Source: Neoechinorhynchus agilis
Lineage: Eukaryota; Acanthocephala
Reading direction: 5' to 3'
Length of the DNA: 64,000 nucleotides
NCBI GenBank assembly: GCA_051530055.1
Contig: CM121341.1
Span: 19,158,001-19,222,000, forward strand
The notes under the pieces were generated by a model. It saw only the letters and a program-made list of their open reading frames with translations, was not told the DNA's origin and made no database searches. Shown here one piece after another: positions 46,156 to 57,345 of the stretch; the stretch's first letter is position 1; each line of letters opens with the position of its first letter. The position numbers and the translations under genes were made by a program.

Positions 46156-48559
46156 TTAAAAGACTGAACGGTCTCGTTGTTTTCGACGACTCCACATTTT
46201 GAACGTGTAGATTGAAAATCCGAAAAATGCGATAATCAACGATGAGGCAAGGGTAAAAATAAAAAACGGGTTCTGTGTCAAACTTTGTAGAATAAAATCC
46301 GTCTCTTTATCAACTAATCTTCTTTGTAAACTTTTGAATCCCTCAGAAGCTTTACGGATAAATTCCGTCTTATTGATGGAATTATCGCCTACAGCCAAAA
46401 TAACTTATCCGGTCACGTTTAAAGAATTCTGGCCTTTAAGATATGAAATATCCTTTGCCTTCAATATAACCGCATAAAATACAGTCGGTGGTTTACTTTC
46501 GGTAAAGTTCGAATTTGTGGGAGTTATTCACTCGTTGAACGAACATTATACTCAATTGGTGTTTGTAGCTGGATGAAATCAAGACTTCGACTCGGTGGCC
46601 ATCCATATCCTTGACAGTAAATTCGCAGGGCTGCCTTTGTTGAACATCACGATTTATGAAGTGAACGTTTTCCTTGAAGAAAAATCTCGGAGGATTGTCG
46701 TTAGTATTCTCAACAAAGAATCTCACCCGCGCTCTATCAGTAAGCGGTTTCGGGTGGCCAAAATCATGGACGCAAACGTCAGTAGCATAGACGGGAATTT
46801 CTTCATAATCCACAAAATTCGATAGCTTTATAGTACCGGTTTGATCGATGGAAAACGGCAAAACTCTTTGAATGTCTTTGCGTTTTCCAACAGGGAAGCA
46901 AAAACTGAAACTTAGTTTCGCGTTGTCGCCCACATCAAGATCAATTGCGGATACGTGTCCAATCGTTGTTCCAGGTACCGCGTCCTCGTTGACTTTAAAG
47001 ACATAGGATTTTTGATTAAACGAAGGACAATTATCGTTAACGTCGACGACACAAAGTCTCAAAGCTTCGATTGTTTTCCTTGGCGGTTGACCATTGTCGC
47101 TCAGTTTAACTTTTAATTCAAAACATGTGTCGTTATTTTCCCGATCGAATTGACGGATTGTTTTTAGAAATCCATCTCGCGTCAGATTAAATTCAGCGGA
47201 ATAATCTAAGAGAGCATAACTAATACTTGAGTTTTGGCCGTTGTCTAAATCCGTCGCATTAAGTTTAACCACAGTTGTACCCACAAATATATCTTCTCTA
47301 AAGTCGATCTGACTGGGAAAATCTCCAATGGGGGCATTGTCATTGACATCCAGGACATTGACATCGAACTTAACGATCGTTTCGTAAAATGGATGCGAGA
47401 TGTCAGTAGCAAGAACACTGCATTCGTAGTACGACCGATTTTCTCGATCAAGTCGATTTGCAATCAGTGAGTATTCCCCGAGGTCGTCGTTGAAGGGCAC
47501 GGCTCAGAGGGCGTCACAATCGAACTTTAAGGTCCATCGAGAGTATTCAGAAGGTTTATCAGGATCTCGTATAACCATTTCGCTTATTTGAGTGTGAAAC
47601 GGCACATCTTCGCTAATAGCAATCAATAGGCGTCCACTTGGAAGCAATTCAGAATCAAAGAAACTTATGGTAATCAACGAAGGATTATCGTTTATGTCTA
47701 TAATCTCAACTATGACGGTGCACAGAGCAGGCAGTGATCCTTCGGATACTTCACGGACTCTCACTTCGATTTCATATCTGGATGAAGTCTCGTAATCCAA
47801 CTTGCCGACCAGGTACTAGGAACCACTTTGATGATCAATGTCAAATAGTGGACCATCGTTGTGTGACGAAATTGAAATAATTGAATAATGCAGTGTTCCG
47901 TATTTCGGCGAATCTTTATCCATTGCACTAACAACCGCGATGACTTTTGAGATTTCGACGTCTTCTCTAACCTGGATGACTTGCTTCGCTGGATCGCATT
48001 GTGGTTCATTGTTATTCACGTCGTCAATAATCACGGTGATATCGATTTCTGAACGCAGATTTGACCTGCCGTTATCCAAAGCCACCAGTCGAAATAGATA
48101 CTCTGCCACGTTTTCACTTCGAGGCTTGGAATGTTCTCTACCAATCGAAATATATTTGAAAAAATGTATGACTGATTGCTTCTGGATCGCTTTGCTTGTC
48201 GAACAGATAATAAGCGATTGGTGAATTATTACCTTGATTCCTGTTCCTTGCTGTAGGCAGTCGTTCTTGGTATCCGATTGGTGCATTTTCCAAAATATGG
48301 ATTGTGTACGATTTTTGATCGAATTGAGGTGCATTATCGTTTGCATCTAATATTCTCATTTGCACCGTTTGTTTTTCGTTGTTTAATCCTTTGAAGCTCC
48401 GGTCGATCGATTAAGACTGATCATTTGTTCCAAATGTGATTCATAAAGTTCGCTGATGTGAAAGTCACATTTTTTATGGTGGCAGGCATTGCCGTGTCGA
48501 ATTTCTGATGGTATAAACACGAGTTGAAAAAATAGTACTAAAACGTTCAAGTTGAACAT
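46156..48559 (-). pseudogene. Cadherin-like gene, interrupted by stops and frame changes
   Basis: ATG 48559 opens with a signal peptide (NLNVLVLFFQLVFIPSEI). There follow four to five cadherin repeats, with calcium-binding motifs LDANDNAPQFDQKSY, IIDDVNNNEPQCD, LDYETSSRYEIEVRV, IIDINDNPSL, LDVNDNAP, DLDNGQNSSISYALL, VVDVNDNCPSFNQKSY, DLDVGDNAKL and NTNDNPPRFF. Near 46200 come a membrane span (FFIFTLASSLIIAFFGFSIY) and a short basic tail. Layout fits a small adhesion cadherin/protocadherin. The frame is broken by an in-frame TAG at 47816-47818 (where Leu is expected), an in-frame TGA at 47504-47506, and frame changes near 48400, 48150 and 46490. Short introns could explain some of the frame changes, but none could be fitted to the two stops. 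It is either a young pseudogene or sequence error. Confidence 0.75.
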
Positions 48560-49676
48560 TTTTATCTCCTGAAAACAAACTAGGAGGGTCTTTAAAAAGA
48601 TGAAAATGGGGATTCGGTATCATGGGTAGCGGTGGGCGTTTCTCGTGTATATATCTCGAATCTTAGCGTTCGGAATGACAGGTTGGCACATTGATATTGC
48701 CTTATTTCTAGACAATAATTAGATTATGTCCGGACGAATAGATGCAGAATTTCTGTGGTTAGGAGCAACAACTGTCGCTTTGCTACCAATTTTATCCTTT
48801 TAAGACATTGATGCAACGCTATTATAATTTTATTGCTGATGTGTTGTTCAATAGATTGAATTCTAATCGCTGGTTTAAATCGCCTCTCAAACAAAAATTC
48901 AATGTATAACGAATAGGTATCAGAGATGCTTGATTACTCGAGATTCGGTAAGCGCACTTTTGATTAATGGTTTAATCATTTGAAGGCGGCACTTGAGCGA
49001 GTGGGTGTAAAGATCAAAGAGTATTGTATAGCTGATATAGTTTTTAAGGTTCTAAAGAACCTGAGCAATCAGATTTACTGGAATGAGCAAATGGTTGGAT
49101 GCTGGTCTAGACACCTGCCAGGTGAGACAATCCCCAACGTCGTTAATGTATTGTCCCTTATTTATGAAGAATCTTATCCTGAAAAATTTTCCCCTTCCAA
49201 ATTGAATAATACAAAGATTTTTCGGGAGGAAATTATTCCTTTTCAGATTCAGAAGATTTTCTGGGACTTTAAACGATGCGGTACTGGCATTAGAGCGATG
49301 CTTTAAAATAACCAAGATGTATCAGGTTGATGTACGAGTGTTAAAAGATTTCTATATGGCATATTCTTTTTCTTAAACTGAATATTGATAAAGCAAGTTT
49401 AAAAATCATCAAGATAAACTCCTTCGCGATGATAGAGTTGGAGATGAGGTGATCTCATATCGTAGAAAACTTGCAAATAATGACTGATGAGGCTTACTCG
49501 CGAAATATTTCAATTCAAAAAATATTTTCTATTCGGGATTATGATAACCACATCTGCAAGTTTAGAAATGTTTGGTACTTTTTAGTCATGTACAGTGAGT
49601 AGCGTATCTAACTAAACAGGAGTCTTTCTAAATTAACAACGATGTTGGAAAAATTGATTTAATATGCATTATGCTT
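48560..49676. other. 5' flank of cadherin; unrecognised ORF 48980-49306 (+)
   Basis: A 108-codon plus-strand frame at 48980-49306 (ATG start; CWSRHLPGETIPNVVNVLS) has protein-like composition but no recognised domain. Near 49486 is a short copy of the CTGATGAGG...CGAAATATTTC motif found in the foldback elements. Confidence 0.35.
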
Positions 49677-50182
49677 ATTTAAAACACAAGAAACCTCATA
49701 ATTACCTTCAACGATTCAGGTATTAAAAATTACGAGCATGTTTGCTGATTGGCCAGAGTGGTACTAGTTAATAATTTCCATTCAGTAATTATTAGTTATC
49801 TTAGCGAATTATTATTTCTAGCATTAAAAACGTCTTTTTGTTAAAAAAATTTAATTTTATTTAAATTTTAACGGGTCATGATTAAGGCACATTGTTGGAT
49901 TCAAAGAATCGATTGTCTCTTGCAATAAAGTCTAGGACAATCAAGAAGTAGCAAGATTGATTTTTTTAAATAATAAAATTTAATAGGTTTTACAATAATA
50001 AAGCACAAAACGTGCAATCACCACCGTCCGAAAAATTGGAGCTTCTCTCCTTCCTCGGCTGTCGTTATCACGCTGATTGATTGTTGCAACAAGTGAAGAA
50101 GCTGGAGCGCATTAGCGGCGTGATTAAAGAACGATATTAATAAATTATGGGGTTTGTCTCAATATATTTAAATTATTGATCT
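49677..50182 (-). repeat. second copy of the dispersed 540-bp repeat with LINE 3' tail
   Basis: Reverse-complement partner of 11107-11655. It includes the LINE tail at about 49985-50080 (CACCACCGTCCG, GAGCTTCTCTCCTTCCTCGG) and the GAAGCTGGAGCGC and AATATATTTAAATTATTGATC ends. Confidence 0.75.
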
Positions 50183-51934
50183 TAGGAACATTTTCGCTCT
50201 TGTTATTACGGTAATCGGTAGCAAAGTCCTGATAGTATGGCGATAGAATTTTTGTGTCAGCAATTTATTAGTTCTCATATTTTAAAATGTCATTTTGACG
50301 TATGCCAAGCAGAAAATCAAGCACAGTAAAAGATGATATTTTTATTGATTATTTATACCAAGTGATAGAAATTCAAAGTCACAATTATCACCATATTTCG
50401 CTCTTGTTTCCTATTTTTAGCCTTTTGAATAGAGAAATATTCGGGTTGATTTCTTTCACTTTATTTTTCATAGTAGAAGTAAAACGATTGCTTACGCAAA
50501 ACTTAAATACAATAATTGACAATCCATATTTGGAAACTAAATAAGTTATGTTCCCGATTGAACACGTTAGACATTTGAAGTAATTTATAACAAACATTCT
50601 TTGAGTAGAATTTCGTTAAATTTGAACATGTTTTTGGTCTGAATTTTTCCTAATCTATACAACAAATTACACCGCAAAGACAACAAATTTGTGAGTGTTA
50701 GCCCGACCGTATTTTCAAAATCAACCGCATAAAAGAAGCTACCGTAGTGCTCGCTGATCACCGTAAAATAAGTTACAAAGTTTTACGTTCAATTGTGAAG
50801 TATAATCTCTTATTTTTCACTGACAAATCAACGCAGAAATAGCATTTGTGGAAAATCGACTTTAAATACATGGTTTTTGGCCAAGCCAAATAAAGAAAAA
50901 TGATTTAATTTGATTCGGGACTTCTTCAGAATTGTTTAAGTGTTGTATTCTCACTAAGTGTGCGTCCGAGAGCCAGTGATGAAAATCTAAATCATTTGAT
51001 GAAATTTGGAGCTATTAATTCGCCTTTAATGTAATTTTAAGTTCCAAAAACTATCGTTTCTTATCTTCGATAGGTTGAAATGCCGAACGAAACAAAATCA
51101 TAACGAGTGCATTCGTCAAAAACAATTGCTTCGATATTCCCCTGAATTGGTGTTCCTTGGAGAAATGAATGTACTGGCGATTCTTTACGGACCAGTTGAA
51201 AGTGGCATGGTCATAAGTGTGGTTCCATTCCTACAATGAAATCGCAACCACGTTTGTTTATAAACTCAGAAAAAAGTAATTTTTCATAATTTTGCGTGGT
51301 TTATTAAGCGATAAAACCGAGAGACTTTTGAAACATTACCATACAAATTGTTAAAAGTAAGACGATTATTCGGACACGGCCAAAATAAACGCTGTTGCCT
51401 TTATGACAAAAATGACGAAAAAGCACATCTATTATATCAGATAAGCCCGAAGAGATTGTCTATATCCCTAATCTACTAAAACTCCAGTTGAACGGCAAAA
51501 CAACGTTGTTGTTTATCGGAAAGCTTGGCTATCGACTCAGATATCGAGTGCAAATAGCCACATCGGAACATTTTAGATTTGATTGGTTCTTGGTTTTGGA
51601 ACACATTTCCATTTTGATTTTATTTCTTTATAGCACCTTGCGTCTCTAAGGTTTAAAAAAGTACGATTAATCATAAGGTTTCATAGGCCAAAGAGAATCT
51701 CAACCAAAAGAGAGTTGTTGAATCGAAGTTCCTAAGCAAAAATGTACACTGAGGTGAGACACAGTATGCATTTTGGAATAAAGCTTTCCCATATTACTTT
51801 AGCGAACCTACGATACTACTTTTATTGTGCAATTCAATTATGAGATAGATGAGAAACCATTTTAAAATAAAATTGTATTTGCCACCTAATGTATACCAGT
51901 TTCAATTTGAAATATTTTTTAAAACATAATTCGT
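50183..51934. other. AT-rich spacer with no recognised gene
   Basis: An 80-codon plus-strand frame at 50302-50544 is hydrophobic and AT-driven; no support. Confidence 0.35.
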
Positions 51935-52530
51935 TTAACGTCGTAAACACTTGCGAACAACACATCCAGCAGGAACATCCTCATCCTTCGGTCGGAGTAA
52001 TCCTTGGGGAGTCCTGCCCTTCCTAACCACAAACGAACCATCATCTCCTTCCAGAATTATGCAACTGTACTCAACTTCTACTGCTTTACTTCCCATGATT
52101 TCTGCGTATGATATCCTCATGCTCCTTTGGAAACTACCACGTAAATCTTCCACTATCTTTCCCATTCCCAATTGGGCTTTACACTTTATTATCCCAGTTT
52201 TAATTGACCCTCAGACTCATATAATCAACCAAAGTTTCATGACTGGAATCTTCCCTAATTGCCTTAAAGAGCTCTGGCAACCTTGCTCCTGCAGGGAGGC
52301 TAACTAATATCCACCTAAAATTTTCCGGCCATCTCCATCTTACCTTCCATCTCAAAAGTCAATTCTCTTCGTCATAATCTTTATGCACGCCCTTCATTTA
52401 TCTCTCGACCCATCCGAATCGACATTTATAAAGCTTTTGATTCCATTGATCACAATCTTCTCCTTGAGTCATGATTTAAGTTTCGTCTTGCCGCCCGGCA
52501 AATCAAGTGGTTGAAATCATTCCTAACAAA
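51935..52530 (+). mobile_element. LINE remnant (Jockey/CR1-like RT), decayed
   Basis: The plus strand reads IPNWALHFIIPVLIDP, then HIINQSFMTGIFPNCLKE. This is the usual start of LINE RT (L.pvl..I.N.S...G.FP...K). In another frame near 52420 comes IYKAFDSIDHNLLLE, the motif A region. RT motifs B and C are absent, and frame changes and stops are present. It may be the same broad group as the remnant at 1-965, but there is no overlap for comparison. Confidence 0.6.
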
Positions 52531-52703
52531 GTGATTTTTATCGCGATACGTTTGCTTACAATTGTTTAAAACTTTTGAAGTCGAGTTGCGTTTGTAATGC
52601 ACAAGCAGTGAGGATAATGACATTCTACATACGCTGACTATAGTGACACATTCCAATCAAATAAGGCGGATTACAGACTAAAACTCAGAAATCCTGCGAA
52701 ACA

Positions 52704-53051
52704 ATGGAAATTGACGGAACGAATATGAGGAAATCAGACGATGGATATAGCGACGGATCAGATTCACCTCCCAGGCCTATACCTCCAACAAGGCTCAGGA
52801 CGATCTCAGCATCGGATAGGTTTTGCCGAAATTCCAAATTACGTCACAATGTGTTCAAATCGTCTACAATCGACGCTGCTGACGCAGATAATTTGAACGC
52901 ACCACTCATCGATCATGATCAACCTGAGAAGACCAACGCTGCCGGGCTCCCACGCGTCTCTACTGGTTTGTGTCCGGTTTGCGGTAAGTCTTTTAAATTA
53001 ACCAATCTGGGGGGTTTTGTTTGTCCATGGTCCCCAGGATCTCCGCTGTAG
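52704..53051 (+). CDS. LINE N-terminal zinc-finger segment
   Basis: A 115-codon frame with a polar N-terminus (SDGSDSPPRPIPPTRLR) and, near the end, CPVCGKSFKLTNLGGF, the first half of a CCHH-type finger as found at the N-terminus of R2-like LINE proteins. The expected His pair is not in this frame; the sequence continues sensibly in the RT frame (HGPQ) after a one-base shift near 53017-53040. It should be the start of the same polyprotein as the following frame. Confidence 0.65.
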   Translation: MEIDGTNMRKSDDGYSDGSDSPPRPIPPTRLRTISASDRFCRNSKLRHNVFKSSTIDAADADNLNAPLIDHDQPEKTNAAGLPRVSTGLCPVCGKSFKLTNLGGFVCPWSPGSPL

Positions 53052-55617
53052 CGGGTCTGGTTCTCCACCACAATTAACCGAACCTTTTGTGCCTGAGACC
53101 CCTCAGATCACCACTGATTCTATTTCTATACCTGATATCGTGCGGTTTCTGCCCAGGAACGTCCTGAAACGGATCCCTAAAGGCGCGCGATATCTGGTCG
53201 CCAAAGCATTTACGGGATTGCTCAACGATTGCGTGCAAACGAACTGTGCACATTCATGGACACGGCTCTTCGCTTTCCCGCGCTTAGCCCTCTGCACCAG
53301 CGGTGATTCTGGGGTGTCTTTGACATCAACAATGAAGGAAAGGTTAGCCTACTTTGAACAAATATTTAACAATTTTGAAAGGAATCTGCGCGAGGTTCGT
53401 AAGGGACGCACGAATGAAGAGTTTCGCTGCCGTTTTTCAAAACGATCACTGACTGAGCGTGTCTCTTCGAAGCTTGCTGACGGGGATGTTCGGGGGGCTG
53501 TTCGGTTATTGTCATCCTCCGACAGTTTCGCAAAAGGAAACAGCGAGACGCTACAAATACTCCGGTCGAAGCACCCATGTAGTAGCGGAAGTTTTGAAAT
53601 TCCATCTCCTCCCATACAAGAAAGGACGCCCACTCAAATTTCAGAGATAAAAAAGGCCATCTCAACTTTTGCAAATGGTTCGGGTCACGGGCTTGACGGA
53701 CTAAGGCCACAGCACCTAAAGGACACGATGTCCTTTTCAACCGGTGAAGCAGCTCTCTCTCTAGGAAGTGCGCTTTCTCGAATAGTCGACCGCCTGACTG
53801 GAGAGGACCTGAACCCCGCTGCAAAGGACCTATTTTTCGGAGCCTCATTGTGTGAGCTCACAAAAAAAGAAGTTGGGATCCGTCCCATCGCCGTATCTTC
53901 GACGATACGACGACTAGCAGGAAAATTTCTCTGCAAACGTATTACAGAGAAAACCGGACAGCAACTTCTTCCAGTCCAACTGGGCTGCTGCATATCCTGC
54001 GGGGCGGAGGCTATTGTCCACTCGCTCCGAAACTTTGTTACGAGAAGCTCAGAGCCGTGCGTGATTCTTAAGTGTGATTTTCGGAACGCCTTTAACTCTC
54101 TCAATAGAGAAACCATGTTCCGCGCAATAAGGGATCATGCCCCAGAAGCCTTCCAGTATTTTCTCAATGCCTACGGGACGGCGACTCTTTTGCTTTTCGA
54201 AGACCGCCTCATTTGGTCCGAAATAGTAGTGCAGCAAGGAGATCCCCTCGGTCCAATCGCATTCTCACTAACAATAAATCCAATAGCGCATTCTCTCCAT
54301 TCCAGCTTCAACGCTTGGTACTTGGATGACGCTACGCTCGGAGGTGATCCCTCCGTTGTACTGCGCGATTTGGAGACGCTGATTAGGGAGACCTCGAAGA
54401 TGGGCATTGAGCTCAATGCTGGAAAATGTGAGCTCCTTGTATTGAATATTGGAGACGCCGCCAAAGTCAAAGAACTAATGGCTGGGTTCGAGGCCGTAGC
54501 TCCAGGTCTGAAACTCGTGACTCGGGAGCAACTCAGCCTCCAGGGCAGTTGCGTCTTTGATTCAAATGTGGAAGTTGAGATCGGTCATATCATACCGAAA
54601 CTTTCGTTGCTGTGCGATAGGGTGAGCGCTCTCTTGGCTCATGAAGCCTTGTTTCTCAAAAAGAACGCGCTCTTCATCCCCAAATTATTGTACAAGGTTC
54701 GCACAGCAACATTTTTCAAACATAAGGAAGGATTGGCTAAGCTCGACGGCAAGGTGAGGGCTTGTCTCGAGCGTATTTTAAATGTCCAGCTCTCAGATGA
54801 GGCGTGGCGACAAGCTTCTTTGCCTGTGTCATCTGGGGGATTGGGGATTCGGGCACTAGTGGACCTTGCTTTGCCGGCCTTTCTTGGATCGTTTGAGGGG
54901 AGCCTACCAATATCGAAGAACATTTTGAAGGAAAAGTTCTGTCTTGACCGGGATTTCGTGGTGGCGGTTTAGGAATGGTGCCAGCAGACAGGCGCTAACC
55001 ATGTTCCCGTGAATGGCCTCAGACAGTCGATCTGGGACGGACCTCTTGTCGCGAGAGCTCACAGCTCTCTACTTTCAGGTTCTCGCGATGGGGTCGTCCG
55101 AGCTAGACTGTTGGCAGTTTCAACACGAGAATCTGGGGCGTGGTTGGAGGCTGTTCCTCTGGCATCAGTGGGAAATCTTCTTATTGATGAGGTAACGAGG
55201 ATCTCAGTATCCTTAAGATTTGGTCTATCGATATGCACGCCCCATCGCTGTCGATGTGGGTCTTTGGTTGATGCTTTCGGGCGACACGGTCTCGTCTGCA
55301 GAAGGTCAGGAGGAAGGTTCTCACGCCATTCTGAAATCAATAACGCAATTTCTCGGGCGTTGAGAACGGCGAACTTCCCGAACATCCTGGAACCCGCCCA
55401 CCTTTGTCGACTAGACGGCCGTAGACCCGATGGAATTTCGGTCTTCCCGTGGCGGGAGGGCAAATGCCTTCTCTGGGACGCCACGTGTGTGAACACCCTC
55501 GCAGCCAGCAACATTCGCTACTCCCTCGAAATCGCCGGTGGTGCCGCCAGTGCAGCGGAAGGGAGGAAAATACGCAAATATATTCAGTTATCATCGATAG
55601 AAAGTCCTTCGGGATAA
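53017..55617 (+). CDS. LINE reverse transcriptase and RLE polyprotein (one TAG inside)
   Basis: From 53017 to the TAG at 54970-54972 the frame encodes the pre-RT region (LPRNVLKRIPKGARYLVAKA), then the RT: ANGSGHGLDGLRPQHLKD, GIRPIAVSSTIRRLAGK, QLGCCISCGAEA, CDFRNAFNSLNRETMF (motif A), QQGDPLGPIAFSLTI (motif B) and the catalytic AWYLDDATLGG (motif C). The same frame continues after the stop to 55617: CRCGSLVDAFGRHGLVCRRS (finger), then RRPDGISVFPWREGKCLLWD, a PD..(D)xD-type RLE core. The C-terminal domain that should follow is displaced by the foldback insertion and resumes at 55850 (FVPFGVETYRALGSS). Clade within RLE-bearing LINEs is not settled. Confidence 0.85.
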
Positions 55618-55830
55618 TAAAATTACACTTTCGGTGAGAATATTCCCGGTCATTACATATTTTATTTATTCGAAATATTTCGCGAGGTATCCTCACCTCT
55701 TCAGTCATTGTTTCGCAAGCGCTGAAGTGACAAACTTGCGAAACAATGACTGAAGAGGCGAGGATACCTCGCGAAATATTTCGAATAAATAAAATATGTA
55801 ATGACCGGGATTATTCTCACCGAAAGTGTG
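55593..55830. repeat. foldback element inserted in LINE coding region
   Basis: Arms 55626-55720 and 55736-55829 are about 97% identical reverse complements separated by about 15 bp. The element interrupts the LINE frame between the RLE and the C-terminal domain. ATATTCAGTTATC occurs on both sides (55580-55592 and 55831-55843), a 13-bp direct repeat consistent with a target duplication. The left end carries an extra TCGATAGAAAGTCCTTCGGG that the right end lacks. The left half is also present in the LINE copy at 15.4-16.3 kb. Confidence 0.85.
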
Positions 55831-56324
55831 ATATTCAGTTATCGAGGACTCACTATTTTGTCCCCTTTGGGGTAGAGACGTATCGAGCGCTCGGCAGCTC
55901 GGCACTCTCTTTGTTCCAGGATGTCTCGAAGAAATTGATAGAGGCAACCGGAGACTCAAGAGCAGGTGTATTCCTTCGACAAAATATCTCGCTGGCAGTA
56001 CAATGAGGCAATGCTGCCAGCGTGATGGCTACGGTCGAGGAAGGACAAAAGCTGGAATTTGGCGGGAGGTGGTGAGTGTGCTTCAAACAGATTGTTTGAA
56101 TTGTTAAAAATATATTATGTTTTTTTAAGCTAATGGTTTAATCATGGCTCACTATAAAGTCAGACATGAAAACAAGAAGCCGTTTAACCTAGGAGATCGC
56201 ATGATTCTCGTAGCGCTTTCGTTACTTTAAATTTAAGGCAAATCATAGAGCCCTAGGAAAAACCCAAAGACATTAAATAGTGCTTCATTATTGTGTACAA
56301 ATCAGAGCCGTCAAAGAAGGCAAC

Positions 56325-57345
56325 TTAGGTTCGTGCGAAAATATCCAAATCGTGAAACTCTCCATGCTTTACGGTGACGAATGAGCTTGCTGGGAGACCT
56401 CTGAACTCCAGTGCTTTCTTCAAATCGTCTTTTGGTCGTAACCAATGCTAAAGATGAATATTAAGGTGCAAACACATAACAAGGAAATACGTATAAAACC
56501 TCTTGACCCAGTTGAAAAGTTCCCCAATGAATGCCAATTGATTTCTTCGATCGTATATCTTCATGAATCTTTACTGCTTCGTTCGGATCAACGTGCTGTT
56601 GAGACAAAGCATCCCTGTAAGATCATAGACTTTCAAATATTCGAGCTTAATGCGAAGCACATGCGAACCTCGGAATATAAGCGCCAATCGGAATTGCAGC
56701 TAAATCAAAAGGACCGAATCGATTGCCGATGTGCTTAAATAGGGGTTCGTAATATCCAGTGTCACCAGCGAAATAGAATTTCCGTTTCGCATCACTAATA
56801 ATCCAACTCCCCCACAGTGCCTAAAATAGAAAAATCTACAGAAACAAATGCAAGATGATATGTGAACGAACTCGGTTAAAGCTCACAGGCGATCGTGCAC
56901 TCCAATGTTGAGCAGGAGCGAAAACAAATCGTAATCCGTTGGACAATAAGTATTCATCAAACCAATTACATTCGACGATTTTCTGACATCCAGTTGAACG
57001 CAACACTCGGCTAACACCGACTCCACAGAGCCAAAAGACTCTAGAACCGAAGCGCTGATTAATAGCGTCGATGGTAGGAGCATCGAGGTGATCGTAGTGA
57101 GTGTGGGAAATCACTACTGCACATAAAGATTCCGGTAACTGTCCAACGTCGATCGGGGATAATCGAAATCGCTTCGGGCCATAAAAAGCAGGAACTCTAC
57201 TTGAAAATACAGGATCCGTTAGAACTGTAGCTACTTGATTGTCATCGTCTACAAAATTAACCAGGACGGTGGAATGACCTAACCACATAAAACCTGGAAC
57301 AGTGGCGACGCTGCCGGAACACACAGGTAGCTCACTGTCTAGCAT
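56325..57345 (-). CDS. nape: NAPE-hydrolysing phospholipase D (NAPE-PLD), 4 coding exons
   Basis: Exons 56872-57345, 56669-56820, 56500-56614 and 56325-56447 (864 nt, 287 aa plus stop) join in phase through GT..AG introns of 51-54 bp. The metallo-beta-lactamase core has [31 protein letters not shown], the zinc motif [75 protein letters not shown] and [11 protein letters not shown], closing with FVTVKHGEF. All are at the family's positions, and the zinc ligands are present. The enzyme releases N-acylethanolamines such as anandamide from membrane NAPE. ATG 57345 directly follows an acceptor-like CTCTTTAG, so an upstream exon coding the usual N-terminal extension is likely but was not found. Confidence 0.93.

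Larger units (their letters stand above)
52704..56085 (+). mobile_element. LINE with restriction-like endonuclease, nearly full-length, disabled
   Basis: In order: N-terminal zinc finger, reverse transcriptase, CCHC-type finger, restriction-like endonuclease (RLE) and the conserved C-terminal domain, then a 3' region shared with other copies. This single-ORF, R2-like plan suggests target-primed insertion with an RLE rather than an AP endonuclease. Disablements: a frame change between the finger frame (52704-53051) and the RT frame (from 53017); an in-frame TAG at 54970-54972; a foldback insertion at about 55593-55830; a TGA within the C-terminal part near 56006. The start of the element is not defined; the 5' UTR may reach back to about 52.6 kb. 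No target site duplication was found. Confidence 0.85.

Noticed and set aside
11107-56085. One large inverted duplication linking 11-16 kb with 50-56 kb
   Set aside because: The two repeat pairs imply centres that differ by about 5 kb, and the intervening sequence is not shared.
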